64,000 nucleotides of DNA from JABDJL01 sp963664065 (GTDB lineage Bacteria > Pseudomonadota > Gammaproteobacteria > Xanthomonadales > SZUA-36): positions 620,001 to 684,000 of the forward strand of contig OY760942.1 in NCBI GenBank assembly GCA_963664065.1, read 5' to 3'. The position numbers and the translations under genes are program-made. Below, piece by piece: positions 8,272-17,376 of this stretch (its first letter is position 1; every line of letters starts with the position of its first letter). The notes beneath the pieces were generated by a model. It saw nothing but the letters and a program-made list of their open reading frames with translations, ran no database searches and was not told where the DNA came from.

Positions 8272-9967
8272 TTAAGGCTTGACCAATGAAGCCTTCAATT
8301 CCAGCAGGTCGGTGGTGTCTGGGTTGATCTCCAGTCCGGCCTCGACCAGTGACTTGTCTTTTTCGGTGTCGCCCGCTGCCATCACGCGGCGCGCATAATC
8401 GCGCCAAGCCCGCCAGGAGTTGGGGTATTGGCGGACCAGCGACTCGAACCCCAGCTCACCTTTCACCTGCTCGCCATCATCGTACAGTTCGCGGGCCGCG
8501 TAGCGCATATCGCGCTCGTCGAACGGTTTCCACCAATCATATCGGCCAAACAGCTCCTCGCGCCGGGCCGATTCGGCTCGGAATTCATCCGCGCTGCCTG
8601 AGCGCAATAGTTCCGGCAGGCTGAGGTAGGGCGCATCAAGGGCCAGCAGGTACTCCAGGGCGCGATCCTTGCCCTGCACGTAGTCAGGTCCGGAAAACTC
8701 AAACGGCAGGTCGATCTTGGGATACCAGCTTTCATCAAGGGGATGGCCCATTTGCCAATAGGCCTTGGAAATATTCAGGTACATGCCGCTGTGGGTCAGG
8801 TGGTAGGTGCCCGGGGCACCGTAGCCGTTCACCGGCGCGCCGGCAGGTTCGCCCACCAGCAGGGCGTTGGTGTGCTTGAGCATCTCGGCATAGATCATCT
8901 GCGCCGCGCTGTAGGTTTTGCGACCGGTCAGTACAATAAAGCCGGCCTTTCTGGTTGATCTCCTCGCGCTTGATGAACTCGTGGACCAGCGGCAGCGTGA
9001 TCGAGCCGTCGCCGCCCGGGTTGAAGCGTATATCGACGATGAACTTGTCGACCGGTTTGGCATCCACCGCGCCAAACACCTCTTCGAGAAAGCTTCCAAA
9101 ATTCTTAAAGTCGTGCCGGGCATCGTGCGTTGAATAGGCCACGGCCAGGTACATGGCCCGTTGATCAGGCAGGTATTCATACCAGTAACCGCTGCGGGTG
9201 CGAAGAAAGTGCGGTATGTCGAATTTCTCAGCCATCGGCTTTTTCAGCCACTCGGCAACATTGAGCTGCCGGTAGGCCATGTGATAGCTCGGAAACAACT
9301 CGCGATCCGTGGGGCCGAACATCTCGCCGTAGGTGCGCGTATCGTGCAGGTTAAAAGGGAATTCCACGGCTTCGATCCGCTGCACCACTTGCTCGCCGCC
9401 CTCGCTTTCAAATGTGAGTTCGACCGCTTCATCCCCGGTTGCAAAACCGAGTTGGTGCAGTACCTCAACACTGCTCATGTAATAGGTGTTCTGCAGCCGG
9501 CCAAAATTATTGTCGCTGGAATGCAGGTCGGCGGTGGCCTCGAACACCTCCGAAACGGGCGCCTTGCCGATCCGCAGGATTTTCTTGCCCAGCAGCACTT
9601 TGGATGGCGCGGTGGCGGACACGATGTAAAAGCCATCGCTGAACCGGTAGATGTACACAGGCAGCCAGTGGTTGAAGCCGCCCGGGTCAAGCGGCAGAAG
9701 GACGGTGTGCCGGTCGCGCAATAAGCTGACCAGGTACATCAACTGCATCTGGGTTTCGATCGCTGTGGCGGAAGGAATTCCCCCTCTGATTTTTTCGACC
9801 CGCCGGTAAAATTCCTGCTGGCTGACGTGGTGCCAGGGATCCGGGTGCACCGCCTCGATTTTCGAGACCAGCTCGCGTAGGTCGGATTCCCACTGCTGCG
9901 CGGTCATATCGGCATAAAGCATCTGGCACGTGAGCAAGCCGGCCAGCAATGAAATGTACAAGCGCAT
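8272..9967 (-). pseudogene. S41-type peptidase-like exported protein, broken by a one-base frameshift
   Basis: Signal peptide at the N-terminus (MRLYISLLAGLLTCQMLYA), an N-terminal helical domain, then an S41 (C-terminal processing peptidase-like) core: KFIVDIRFNPGGDGS and, after the break, LTGRKTYSAAQM with the likely nucleophilic Ser, followed by LLVGEPAGAP. A TPR-like tail ends the protein. The two halves lie in different frames; the sequence aaaggccgg near 8945-8952 carries one base too many, and removing it joins them into about 564 residues. As written the product stops being S41-like after residue 345. It could be a true pseudogene or a consensus error. Confidence 0.8.
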
Positions 9968-10112
9968 CCTATTGATACGATCTTCCGCGGGTTTTGTTAC
10001 AGGGCTGTCATCATTCTTACAGGAATTCCAGCTAACAACTGATTTTTCCAGGCGCCGTATGAGCGCATATTTGGTGCAATGCCATTTTCTACCAGCCCCG
10101 TGTTGCTAATGT

Positions 10113-10128
10113 GTATCCACAAGGATAC
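10113..10128. promoter_or_regulatory. perfect palindrome upstream of the antitoxin gene, candidate operator
   Basis: GTATCC acaa GGATAC, two 6-base arms with a 4-base centre, about 107 bases before the HigA-like gene. Antidote proteins of this type usually bind palindromes near their own promoter; binding here is inference. Confidence 0.35.
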
Positions 10129-10234
10129 AACCCTGTCCTGAACACAATGCTCCGTACAGAGGCTTTTGGTTCATAGCTTTGCATTGCCAGGGCCTTGGAA
10201 TTGGCCCATTTGATAAAAAACAGTTAATGCACCG

Positions 10235-10531
10235 ATGAAAAAGAACGCTTTAAATATTGCTCCTTTCGACGCCAGTGAGTACCTGGATAACGAAGAGGTC
10301 ATTGCCGAATACCTCACTGCGGCTCTGGAAAATCCGGGTCCTGATGTTTATTTGGTGGCCGTGCGAGATTTTGCCAAGGCGCGTGGCGTTGCAACGGTTG
10401 CGGCCAAAGCCGGCGTTGGTCGCGAAAGCCTGTACAAGACGCTCAGGCCCGGGGCCCAGCCGAGATTTGATACAGTGTGCCGGTTGCTCGAAGCATTGGG
10501 CGTAAAGCTTGATATTTCACCGCCGGAATAA
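10235..10531 (+). CDS. addiction-module antidote protein (HigA-like), orphan
   Basis: A 98-residue helix-turn-helix protein of the putative addiction-module antidote family. The N-terminal FDASEYLDNEEVIAEYL and the HTH region ARGVATVAAKAGVGRESLYKTL are typical, ending LLEALGVKLDI. The partner toxin gene is usually immediately upstream, but the 267 bases before this gene hold no RelE/HigB-like frame, and the downstream side is REP repeat DNA. It is therefore an orphan antitoxin or a retained regulator. Confidence 0.85.
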   Translation: MKKNALNIAPFDASEYLDNEEVIAEYLTAALENPGPDVYLVAVRDFAKARGVATVAAKAGVGRESLYKTLRPGAQPRFDTVCRLLEALGVKLDISPPE

Positions 10532-10601
10532 GCAGCAGCGGGACAATCGCAGCGCGTGCGCTGCTCATACAACCAACAGATAACCCGTGCGAGACAGACA
10601 A

Positions 10602-10842
10602 AATTCGCGAGGTGGTCTTCGCTCCCACAGCTAAAACATAGGTCAGTGCCAAGCTGAGAGCATTCGCGATTGAAAATCGCTCCCACAAGAGGTCATCGCT
10701 TCCACAATCTGTAGTTACATCCAGCAAGGTGGAAACTATTCGCGAGGTGGTCCAAACTCCATCATGAGTCGCTGCGTGACTGAATAATTGCGTGTTTAGC
10801 GACACGCAACGCCCCACAAAAGGTCTTCGCTCCTACAACTAA
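10602..10842 (-). repeat. REP-like repeat cluster, reverse orientation
   Basis: Units read attcgcgaggtggtcttc with gctcccaca (10602-10629), attcgcgattgaaaatcgct with cccaca (10662-10687), then degenerate copies at about 10690-10707, 10739-10760 and 10820-10840 (aggtcttcgctcctaca). It lies between convergent genes, the antitoxin and the aldo/keto reductase, where it may act as a transcription barrier. Confidence 0.8.
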
Positions 10843-11801
10843 TCGGTTTCAAAGATCCGGTCCATTTCGGTCATGACCTCAGGCGTAAAGCTGTCGATGA
10901 ACTGCAGGGCTTTCATGTTCTCGTGCACCTGTTCAACCCGGCTGGCGCCGGTCATAACGGTGCTGACCAGTGGATTTTGCAGACACCAGGCCAGGGAAAA
11001 TTGGGCCAGGCTTGCCCCCATCTGATCAGCCAGCGGTTTTAATGCTGCGACCTGCTCCAATCGTTGCGCATCGGTAAACTGGTCCCGCATCCACCCAAAG
11101 TTAGGCAACGCCCCGCGGCTGTCATCCGGAATACCGGCCTGGTACTTGCCCGTCAACAGGCCGGATGCCAACGGACTCCAGGTGGTGGAACCGTAGCCGT
11201 AGTCGCGGTACATGTCCTGGTATTCCTGAGTAAACCGATGGCGTTCAAACAGGTTGTATACCGGCTGTTCCACTATCGGTTTGTGTAAATGGTGGCGTTC
11301 GGCACAAACAATCGCCGCAATGACATCTGCAGCCTCCCATTCAGAGGTACCCCAGTAAAGCGCCTTACCCGATTCGATGATGCTATGCATCGCCCAGACG
11401 GTCTCTTCTATCGGTGTGGTGGGGTCAGCCCGGTGGCAGAACAACAGGTCGACGTAATCCAGATCCAAACGTTTTAACGAACCGCTGATACCCTCAATCA
11501 GGTATTTTCGATTCAACGTGTTGGATTCATTGGGGCCATCGTGCAGGCCCCAGAACAGCTTGGTTGATACCAGGTAACTGCCGCGGCGCCAGTTCAGCTT
11601 GTTAAGCGCTGCACCCATGATTTCTTCGGATTTCCCTTGCGCATAAGTCTCCGCATTATCGAAGAAATTTACGCCGGCATCATAGGCTGCAGACATCATC
11701 TCGACGGTGGATTCAACGCCGGATTGATTATGGAAAGTGACCCAGGATCCAAACGATAATTCGCTAACTTGAATACCTGCCTTACCCAGATGGCGATATT
11801 T
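10839..11801 (-). CDS. aldo/keto reductase (Kv-beta-like group)
   Basis: A 320-residue NADPH-dependent oxidoreductase. MKYRHLGKAGIQVSELSFG is the standard N-terminus of the group, so the ATG at 11801 is chosen over the upstream start at 11876. The catalytic tetrad is visible as Asp and Tyr in FFDNAETYAQG, Lys in YLVSTKLFW and His in DLLFCHRADP. The C-terminal cofactor segment includes SLAWCLQNPLVSTVMTGAS. The overall pattern matches the potassium-channel beta-subunit/YghZ-like branch. Substrate unknown. The gene is divergent from the secernin-like gene. Confidence 0.9.
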   Translation of the reverse strand, partial: KYRHLGKAGIQVSELSFGSWVTFHNQSGVESTVEMMSAAYDAGVNFFDNAETYAQGKSEEIMGAALNKLNWRRGSYLVSTKLFWGLHDGPNESNTLNRKYLIEGISGSLKRLDLDYVDLLFCHRADPTTPIEETVWAMHSIIESGKALYWGTSEWEAADVIAAIVCAERHHLHKPIVEQPVYNLFERHRFTQEYQDMYRDYGYGSTTWSPLASGLLTGKYQAGIPDDSRGALPNFGWMRDQFTDAQRLEQVAALKPLADQMGASLAQFSLAWCLQNPLVSTVMTGASRVEQVHENMKALQFIDSFTPEVMTEMDRIFETD

Positions 11802-11988
11802 CATGGATGGTCCTGCCAAGCTTGATGTGTCGATAAGAAGAATAGCAGGTGTTATGGATATTTTGGGAAAGCTCAATTGTGATCAGTGATCGCTTGCTTC
11901 AGATTGCGCAGCGATGCCTTGCTCCGACGAATCGGTTTGGGTGTAAAATCGAGGCCATCGGGCATTTCTGACGAGCCAAGAGACTGTT

Positions 11989-12921
11989 GTGTGCGATACC
12001 TTTGTAGCTCTATCCGATGCGACACTGGGCGGGGGAGTGATCTTCGGAAAAAACAGCGCCCGCCCTGCCGGTGAGGTCCAGGACGTGGTGGCGTTTCCTG
12101 CGCAGCGGCACGTAGTGGGCGATACGGTGCATTGCACCATCCTTCAAATTCCCCAGGCCAGCCAGACATTCGCGGTAATTCTTTCCAAGCCACGCTGGAT
12201 GTGGGGCGCTGAGATGGGGGCGAACGAACACGGCGTAGTGATCGGCAATGAAGCTGTTTGGACCACCGAGGCCTATGCGGATACTGGTTTGCTGGGCATG
12301 GACCTGGTGCGACTGGGACTGGAGCGGGGGGCGACGGCTTTTGATGCTCTGCAATGGATCATTGACCTGATGGCCGAACACGGCCAGGGGGGTAATTGTG
12401 CCGAGCATTTTGCCATGAACTATCACAATACTTACCTGGTTGCAGACAGGACTGAAGCCTGGGTGCTGGAAACCGCAGGGCGGTATTGGGTGGCCGAAAA
12501 AATTACCAGCGGCACGCGCTCCATATCCAACAGCCTCAGCATCCATGGCATGGGCGACTTGCGGCATCCGGAGCTTTATCACGTTATGGCCCAAGGTCAT
12601 AAAGGGACAGAAAAGACTGCAGACAGGCCAGTGTTTGATTTCGCCGTGTACTTTTCCGGAGTGGAGGATGGAGGCACTCTGTCACCCTTTTCCAGGGAAG
12701 GGCGTGTCAGGCAGCTTTGCCTGAGAAATGAAGGTGAATTTACCGTGGAAACCGCCAAGTCCATCCTGCGGGACCATACGGGCAATGTGTGCATGCACGG
12801 TGACTTTGAAACCAGGGGCAGCCAGATTTCAGCCCTGAGCGAGGGGCGTCGAGAGCACTGGTTTATCGAGGCGCCGTTTCCGTGCCGAGAAAAGTACAAG
12901 TTGAAAATCTTACGTAAATAA
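11989..12921 (+). CDS. secernin-like C69 family peptidase
   Basis: A 310-residue N-terminal-nucleophile hydrolase. It starts with GTG at 11989, giving MCDTFVAL; the Cys at position 2 becomes the nucleophile after methionine removal, which strongly supports this start. The following GKNSARPAGEVQ and WMWGAEMGANEHGVVIGNEA are characteristic of secernin/dipeptidase C69 proteins. Bacterial relatives are dipeptidases; eukaryotic secernins have unclear activity. Single gene, cytoplasmic, about 190 bases from the divergent aldo/keto reductase start. Confidence 0.88.
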   Translation: MCDTFVALSDATLGGGVIFGKNSARPAGEVQDVVAFPAQRHVVGDTVHCTILQIPQASQTFAVILSKPRWMWGAEMGANEHGVVIGNEAVWTTEAYADTGLLGMDLVRLGLERGATAFDALQWIIDLMAEHGQGGNCAEHFAMNYHNTYLVADRTEAWVLETAGRYWVAEKITSGTRSISNSLSIHGMGDLRHPELYHVMAQGHKGTEKTADRPVFDFAVYFSGVEDGGTLSPFSREGRVRQLCLRNEGEFTVETAKSILRDHTGNVCMHGDFETRGSQISALSEGRREHWFIEAPFPCREKYKLKILRK

Positions 12922-13010
12922 AGCCTGAATTAAAAACTTCGTGACTGCGTTGTGTGTCGCTCTATAGATGTGCTGTGGCAGTCGTTCTACAAGAAGGATT
13001 TTATTGAGAT

Positions 13011-14294
13011 TTACTCCGGTCTGGAAAATACCGTACCGTGCGGGACTGCCGGTCCATTGTCGCCGTGTGGCCAGGATTCACGGTTCATGTCTGCACCCGG
13101 GAGGTCTGAACCAGGGCTGCGGAAGTCCTCAATCACGCTGAGCTCGCCATTGTCCGGGTTCAGCTGCAGCAATATCACCCGCCCGTCCAGCCAATCACCG
13201 CTGCCGGTAAGCGCGATGCGGTTGCCGCCAAGCTCACCGGAAATCCAGTGAGGGTTTTCGTCTTGGCCGAAAAACAGTTCACTCACCGACCGCGGCTGGT
13301 GCGGGTCCGAGATATCAAGCACATGCAGAGAACTGGTTTTTTGCACCGTCTGGATTCAGTAATCACCGATGCGCCAGGGCAGACCGCATTCATCGCCTGC
13401 CTGGTAGGATTCAAACGGGAAGCCGTATACGAAATCGATGACGGGGTCATCGGTATCCACGCCCGTGAGTGCGTACATGCCGCAATGGAAAGTAGTGACG
13501 ATTACGGTTTTACCATCATCGAGCAAACGCGCCTCAGCAACATCCAGGTGTTCATTACCGCGTGGCCCTGGTGGCAGCAGAACGGTTTTGAGTAAGGACA
13601 GGTCCGAAAGCCGCCAGATCTGCACGGATCTGCCTTCGAGCTTAATCCACATATCCCCGGTGGTGGTGACCACCCTGTCCAAGCCGGGAATCGGCGCCAG
13701 GCTGTAGGGCCGCAGTTCCGGGTCTACCGGGTCGGCCGCATCGCTGCCGCGCACGAACTCACCCAGCGGGTCAAGTTCGACCAGGCCGCCGGCGCCGGAC
13801 TCCGGCTCGCCCATATTCTGAAAAGTGGCCAGCACATTGCCGCCGGGAATGCGCTCGAAACTGTGCGGATAGGTGTACGGCCCAGCGTTGGTGAATGCGG
13901 CCTCGACCACCGGAACGCGCGGGTCGGATACGTTCACCACGAAGTTGTTGCCAGTCATGAAGCCGTTCATGAACAGGCGGTCACCCTCCGGCATGAAGTG
14001 TTCGCTGTGGTGCGCGTTGGCCACCATGCCCATGGGAACAGTTGATAGTAATTGTCCATAAGTCGCGGAACCGGGATCAACATCAAACACGGAGAAGAAG
14101 TCGGTCTGTTGCTGCCCGCGATCACGGGCCCACACGTAGAGGTACCTGGCAACAAGCGCAGGTTTTTCGCCAGCCTCAGGGAAAGGCGCTGTTAAGGGCT
14201 GGGCAGTCGAATCTTGACCTAGTGATTCTGAGTCCAGGGAGCAGGCCGTGAGCGCAAGAAAAATAAGAATAAGCGTGTAAAGGTATGTTTTCAT
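13011..14294 (-). pseudogene. selenium-binding protein (SBP56/methanethiol oxidase family) lipoprotein with an in-frame TGA
   Basis: The start at 14294 gives a lipoprotein signal ending LALTACS. The body shows SBP56-like blades (ANAHHSEHFMPEGDRLFMNG, PHSFERIPGGNVLATFQ, TTFHCGMYAL, HVLDISDPHQPRSVSELFF). The frame is interrupted once, by TGA at 13356-13358 between RIGDY and IQTVQKTSS, and then continues in the same frame to 13011. From memory, relatives have an aromatic residue (Trp) here, so a TGG to TGA transition is the simplest explanation. About 427 codons in total, close to family length. Readthrough or recoding is not supported, because TGA is a normal stop in neighbouring genes. Confidence 0.8.
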
Positions 14295-14432
14295 CAGGGT
14301 GGCTGCCGAGTACTTCTTCAAGGTGATAAATAGGGGTTCAGCGAGTTGGGAAGTGGTTGACCGCAAGGCGCACATCGCGGGTAATGGCCAAGTTCTTGCC
14401 AAGAGGCGCAGTAGCAGTACAGATCAGACATT

Positions 14433-14457
14433 ATCGCGGCGGGGCGCCGCTCCCACA
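14433..14457 (-). repeat. REP-like half unit
   Basis: atcgcggcggggcgccgctc then ccaca, with an inverted core (gcggcg...cgccgc). Single unit between the selenium-binding-protein gene and the cold-shock terminator. Confidence 0.55.
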
Positions 14458-14482
14458 AGCACAGCGGTCTCTGTAACGAAGC

Positions 14483-14507
14483 AAAAAAACCCCGCCGGAG
14501 CGGGGTT
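14483..14507 (-). terminator. rho-independent terminator of the cold-shock gene
   Basis: Stem AACCCCG / CGGGGTT with loop ccggag; on the minus strand the stem is followed by a run of seven T. It lies 26 bases past the stop of the cold-shock gene. Confidence 0.85.
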
Positions 14508-14532
14508 TTCCTTTATTGCTTGCGAATTGTAA

Positions 14533-14739
14533 TTAGCTAATTACTTCGACGCTCGTGGCTTGCGGGCCCTTAGCGCCATCTTCCACGTTAAAGCTCACGG
14601 CCTGTCCTTCATTGAGGACCTTGAAGCCTTCTGCCTGGATAGCGGAGAAATGTACGAATACATCTTTTCCACCGTCTTCCGGAGAGATAAAGCCAAAACC
14701 TTTAGCTTCGTTAAACCACTTAACTGTACCTGTAGCCAT
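14533..14739 (-). CDS. cold-shock domain protein (CspA family)
   Basis: A 68-residue single-domain nucleic-acid chaperone. Both RNA-binding motifs are intact: KGFGFI (RNP1) and VFVHF (RNP2), preceded by the standard MATGTVKWFNEAKG. A good ribosome site (aaggaa) precedes the ATG. The gene stands alone, with a terminator downstream and a long leader (about 170 bases from the candidate promoter), which is typical of temperature-regulated csp mRNAs. Which csp paralogue it is cannot be told. Confidence 0.97.
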   Translation of the reverse strand: MATGTVKWFNEAKGFGFISPEDGGKDVFVHFSAIQAEGFKVLNEGQAVSFNVEDGAKGPQATSVEVIS

Positions 14740-14914
14740 TTTAATTTCCTTGATTACTGATTAAAAAAAATGATCAATCGCTGATCTCAAAAAAATCAAA
14801 ATAAGGGTTTACCGATTTGAAATTCTGAGAATACCATGAGGACTTGCAACTAATCTTGATGTCGAACCTATGCTTCCAATAGTTAATAAACGGGCCATCA
14901 GGTCCGAGGGGCGC

Positions 14915-14943
14915 ACAATATCGCTAAGCACCGATGAATTCAA
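14915..14943 (-). promoter_or_regulatory. candidate sigma-70 promoter of the cold-shock gene
   Basis: On the minus strand, TTGAAT (-35) and TATTGT (-10) are separated by 17 bases. This would give an mRNA leader of about 170 bases before the ATG at 14739, as in known csp genes. Pattern match only. Confidence 0.45.
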
Positions 14944-15112
14944 GGGTTTTCTTTTATAAAGGGCTACTTATTTAGCAGATTCCCCCCAGGGCGACTGAAA
15001 TAGCCTGTCCGCTTACACCGCTGGACTCTTCGGAAGACCGCTCAGCCATTTGCGTACGTACCCAGCCCGGGAAACTGCGTTTGAGGTAACCCCGTTATTA
15101 CAGGAATGGCAG

Positions 15113-16105
15113 TCAAGAAGTGAGGTATTGCACACTGAAATGCTGCTTCGGATCGGTCCAGACTCGCCTGACCTCAAAACCAGCAACAGTGACCATTTGG
15201 GCAAAAGAATCCAATTCATATTTGTGTGCATACTCGGTGAGGATTCGCTCGCCTTTTGCAAAACGGATGCTGTGCGCATCAATGCGCACTTCCTGAGCCC
15301 TCTGGCTAACCAGGTACATCTCAATGCGCCTGGCCTGCACGTTGTAAACCGCCAGGTGGCGGAATGCACCGAGATCAAAATCGGCCTTGAGTTCGAAATT
15401 GATGCGTTTCAATAAATTCAGATTGAATGCGGCCGTGACCCCCTGCTTGTCATCGTAGGCTGCTTCCAGGGTGGGGGTGTCTTTTGCCAGGTCGGCGCCG
15501 ATCAACAAGGAACCGGCCTCACCGGCGACCTGGTGCATGACTTTGAGCAGGCTGATCGCCTCATCCGGCGAAAAATTGCCAATGGTTGAGCCCGGGAAAA
15601 ACACCAAGCGGCGCCTGGCGCCGGCAATCGGCGGAAACTCGAAGGGCCGGGTAAAGTCCGTACACACAGCGACAACCTCCAGCTGCGGATAATCAGCTGC
15701 TAAATCCCTGGCGGAGTTCAGCAGGTGAGCACGCGAAATCTCTACCGGTACACAGCCTACCGGCGAATCCAGGTGTTTCAACAGCCGGCGAATCTTCTCT
15801 CCGCTGCCGCTGCCGAATTCAACCACTGTCGCCCTTGGCCCAACCAGATCTGACATTTCATGAAGGTTTGCCTCCATGATGGCGTCCTCGGTGCGGGTCA
15901 GGTAATACTCGGGCAGGTGGGTGATATCTTCGAACAGATGGGAGCCGCGTTCATCATAGAAGTACTTGGGCGAGAGCTCTTTTTGTTCTTTTGAGAACCC
16001 TACGAGCACGTCATTGAGCATATCTGCCCGCGGCGGATGAAAATCAATAAGCGTTGGCTGAGGATCATTCCGCGGATATCGTTGTGTTTGGGTAATATTG
16101 CTCAA
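15113..16105 (-). CDS. egtD: L-histidine N-alpha-methyltransferase (ergothioneine biosynthesis)
   Basis: EgtD trimethylates histidine with SAM to give hercynine, the first step of ergothioneine synthesis. Landmarks are LSPKYFYDERGSHLFEDIT, LPEYYLTRTE, the SAM motif VVEFGSGSGEKI, and FFPGSTIGNF. I favour TTG 16105 as start: it follows the EgtB stop directly and has an agggA-like ribosome site eight bases upstream. An ATG at 16153 inside egtB is the alternative. It is last in the operon pip - Rieske/TPP - egtB - egtD. Length of about 330 residues is normal for EgtD. Confidence 0.93.
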   Translation of the reverse strand: MSNITQTQRYPRNDPQPTLIDFHPPRADMLNDVLVGFSKEQKELSPKYFYDERGSHLFEDITHLPEYYLTRTEDAIMEANLHEMSDLVGPRATVVEFGSGSGEKIRRLLKHLDSPVGCVPVEISRAHLLNSARDLAADYPQLEVVAVCTDFTRPFEFPPIAGARRRLVFFPGSTIGNFSPDEAISLLKVMHQVAGEAGSLLIGADLAKDTPTLEAAYDDKQGVTAAFNLNLLKRINFELKADFDLGAFRHLAVYNVQARRIEMYLVSQRAQEVRIDAHSIRFAKGERILTEYAHKYELDSFAQMVTVAGFEVRRVWTDPKQHFSVQYLTS

Positions 16106-16106
16106 T

Positions 16107-17372
16107 TCAGTCGTCCCTTGCCACGCGGATACCGCTGAATTGCCAGCGTGCACCGGGATAAAAGAAATTTCGATAACTTGAGCGAATGTGATCCACGGGC
16201 GTCACGCAGGAACCGCCGCGCAGTACCAACTGGTTGCACATGAATTTGCCGTTGTACTCACCCAGCGAACCGCCAAGTGGTTTAAAGCCCGGATAGGCAT
16301 TGTAGGCAGACTGTGTCCATTCCCAGGTGTCGCCATAGAGTTGAGACATACCTGTTTCTGTTCCGCCACCGGGGTGATACTGCTGCCCTCCTAGCAGATT
16401 ACCTTCAAGGGGATATTGTGAGGCGGTGTATTCCCATTCGGCCTCTGTCGGCAAGCGTGCGCCGGCCCAACGGGCATAGGCATCGGCCTCGAAGTAGCTC
16501 AGGTGGCAAACAGACCGGTTGTGGTCCAGTTCGATCTCACCAGCCAGGGAAAACTCGCTGCATAAATCTTCCGTCCAGTAAATGGGACGCGTCCATTGTG
16601 AGTTCTGAACAACCGCCCATCCATCGGACAGCCAAAGCTCGGCTCGCTTGTAAGCGCCGTCCTCAATAAATGCCTTAAATTCACCGTTATTGACCTGGCG
16701 CGAGGCAATTTTGAACTGATTCAAGAGCACTCGATGCCTGGGTGTTTCATTGTCAAAGCAAAACCGTTCAGCAGATTGGGCACTATCGCTGCCAATTTCC
16801 ACGATCCCGCCGGGAAATTCCTGGAATGCTATTTCAGAGGACCGGGCGGCAGGAATTTCAATGTCAACCCGGTATGCCGGCTTCAGTGGGTTCAGTGAAA
16901 AAGCGTGCTTGATGTCGGTGAGCAGCAATTCCTGGTGCTGTTGCTCGTGGTTGAGCCCCAGTGTCACCAGGAACCCAAAATCCTTGTCGTCCCCGGACGC
17001 CTCGATCAATGCGCTCATCCGGTCATCGACATGTACACGATAATCAAGGATTTCGGCCACGCCCGGGCGTGACAACAGGCCACGCGCCGGCCTCTTGTAC
17101 ATTTCCCCAACCGTGTAGTAATAGGAATTGAACAAATAACCCCAGCCTTCTCTGTAAGCTTGGAAACCGCTTTCCATTGACAACAGAAAATGCTCAAAAA
17201 ACCAGGTGGTATGCGCCAGATGCCAGCGCGTCGGGCTGGTGTCGGGCATGCTTTGAATCACCATGTCTTCCGTGCCCAGCGGGGCAACCAGATCCATGCT
17301 GGTTTGGCGCACACGCTGGTAACGTTGAAGCAGCGATCCGGGTGTGTTTTGTTCAGAAAACTGGTGTGACAT
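16107..17372 (-). CDS. egtB: hercynine sulfoxide-forming oxygenase EgtB
   Basis: A 421-residue non-haem iron enzyme that joins hercynine to a thiol (gamma-glutamylcysteine or cysteine) with oxygen. It has an N-terminal DinB-like domain carrying the iron ligands H51 (in RWHLAHTTWFFEH) and H142/H146 (NHEQQHQE), followed by an FGE-sulfatase-like domain (ADAYARWAGARLPTEAEWE, YGDTWEWT, LRGGSCVTP, YRNFFYP). The stop is directly followed by egtD. No egtA, egtC or egtE homologue adjoins it, so the later C-S lyase step must come from elsewhere or from an unrecognised neighbour. Confidence 0.95.
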   Translation of the reverse strand: MSHQFSEQNTPGSLLQRYQRVRQTSMDLVAPLGTEDMVIQSMPDTSPTRWHLAHTTWFFEHFLLSMESGFQAYREGWGYLFNSYYYTVGEMYKRPARGLLSRPGVAEILDYRVHVDDRMSALIEASGDDKDFGFLVTLGLNHEQQHQELLLTDIKHAFSLNPLKPAYRVDIEIPAARSSEIAFQEFPGGIVEIGSDSAQSAERFCFDNETPRHRVLLNQFKIASRQVNNGEFKAFIEDGAYKRAELWLSDGWAVVQNSQWTRPIYWTEDLCSEFSLAGEIELDHNRSVCHLSYFEADAYARWAGARLPTEAEWEYTASQYPLEGNLLGGQQYHPGGGTETGMSQLYGDTWEWTQSAYNAYPGFKPLGGSLGEYNGKFMCNQLVLRGGSCVTPVDHIRSSYRNFFYPGARWQFSGIRVARDD

Positions 17373-17376
17373 CTGT

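Noticed and set aside
10602..10842. Considered as a CRISPR array
   Set aside because: Unit spacing is irregular, units are imperfect palindromes and recur singly elsewhere between genes, which fits REP repeats.
12010..12600. 196-codon minus-strand frame
   Set aside because: Fully antisense to the secernin-like gene, which has the correct N-terminal Cys and family motifs.
13356..13358. TGA in the selenium-binding-protein gene read as selenocysteine or as Trp by a variant genetic code
   Set aside because: TGA ends several intact genes in the window (for example egtB and pip), and no stem-loop is evident right after the codon; a nonsense mutation is simpler.
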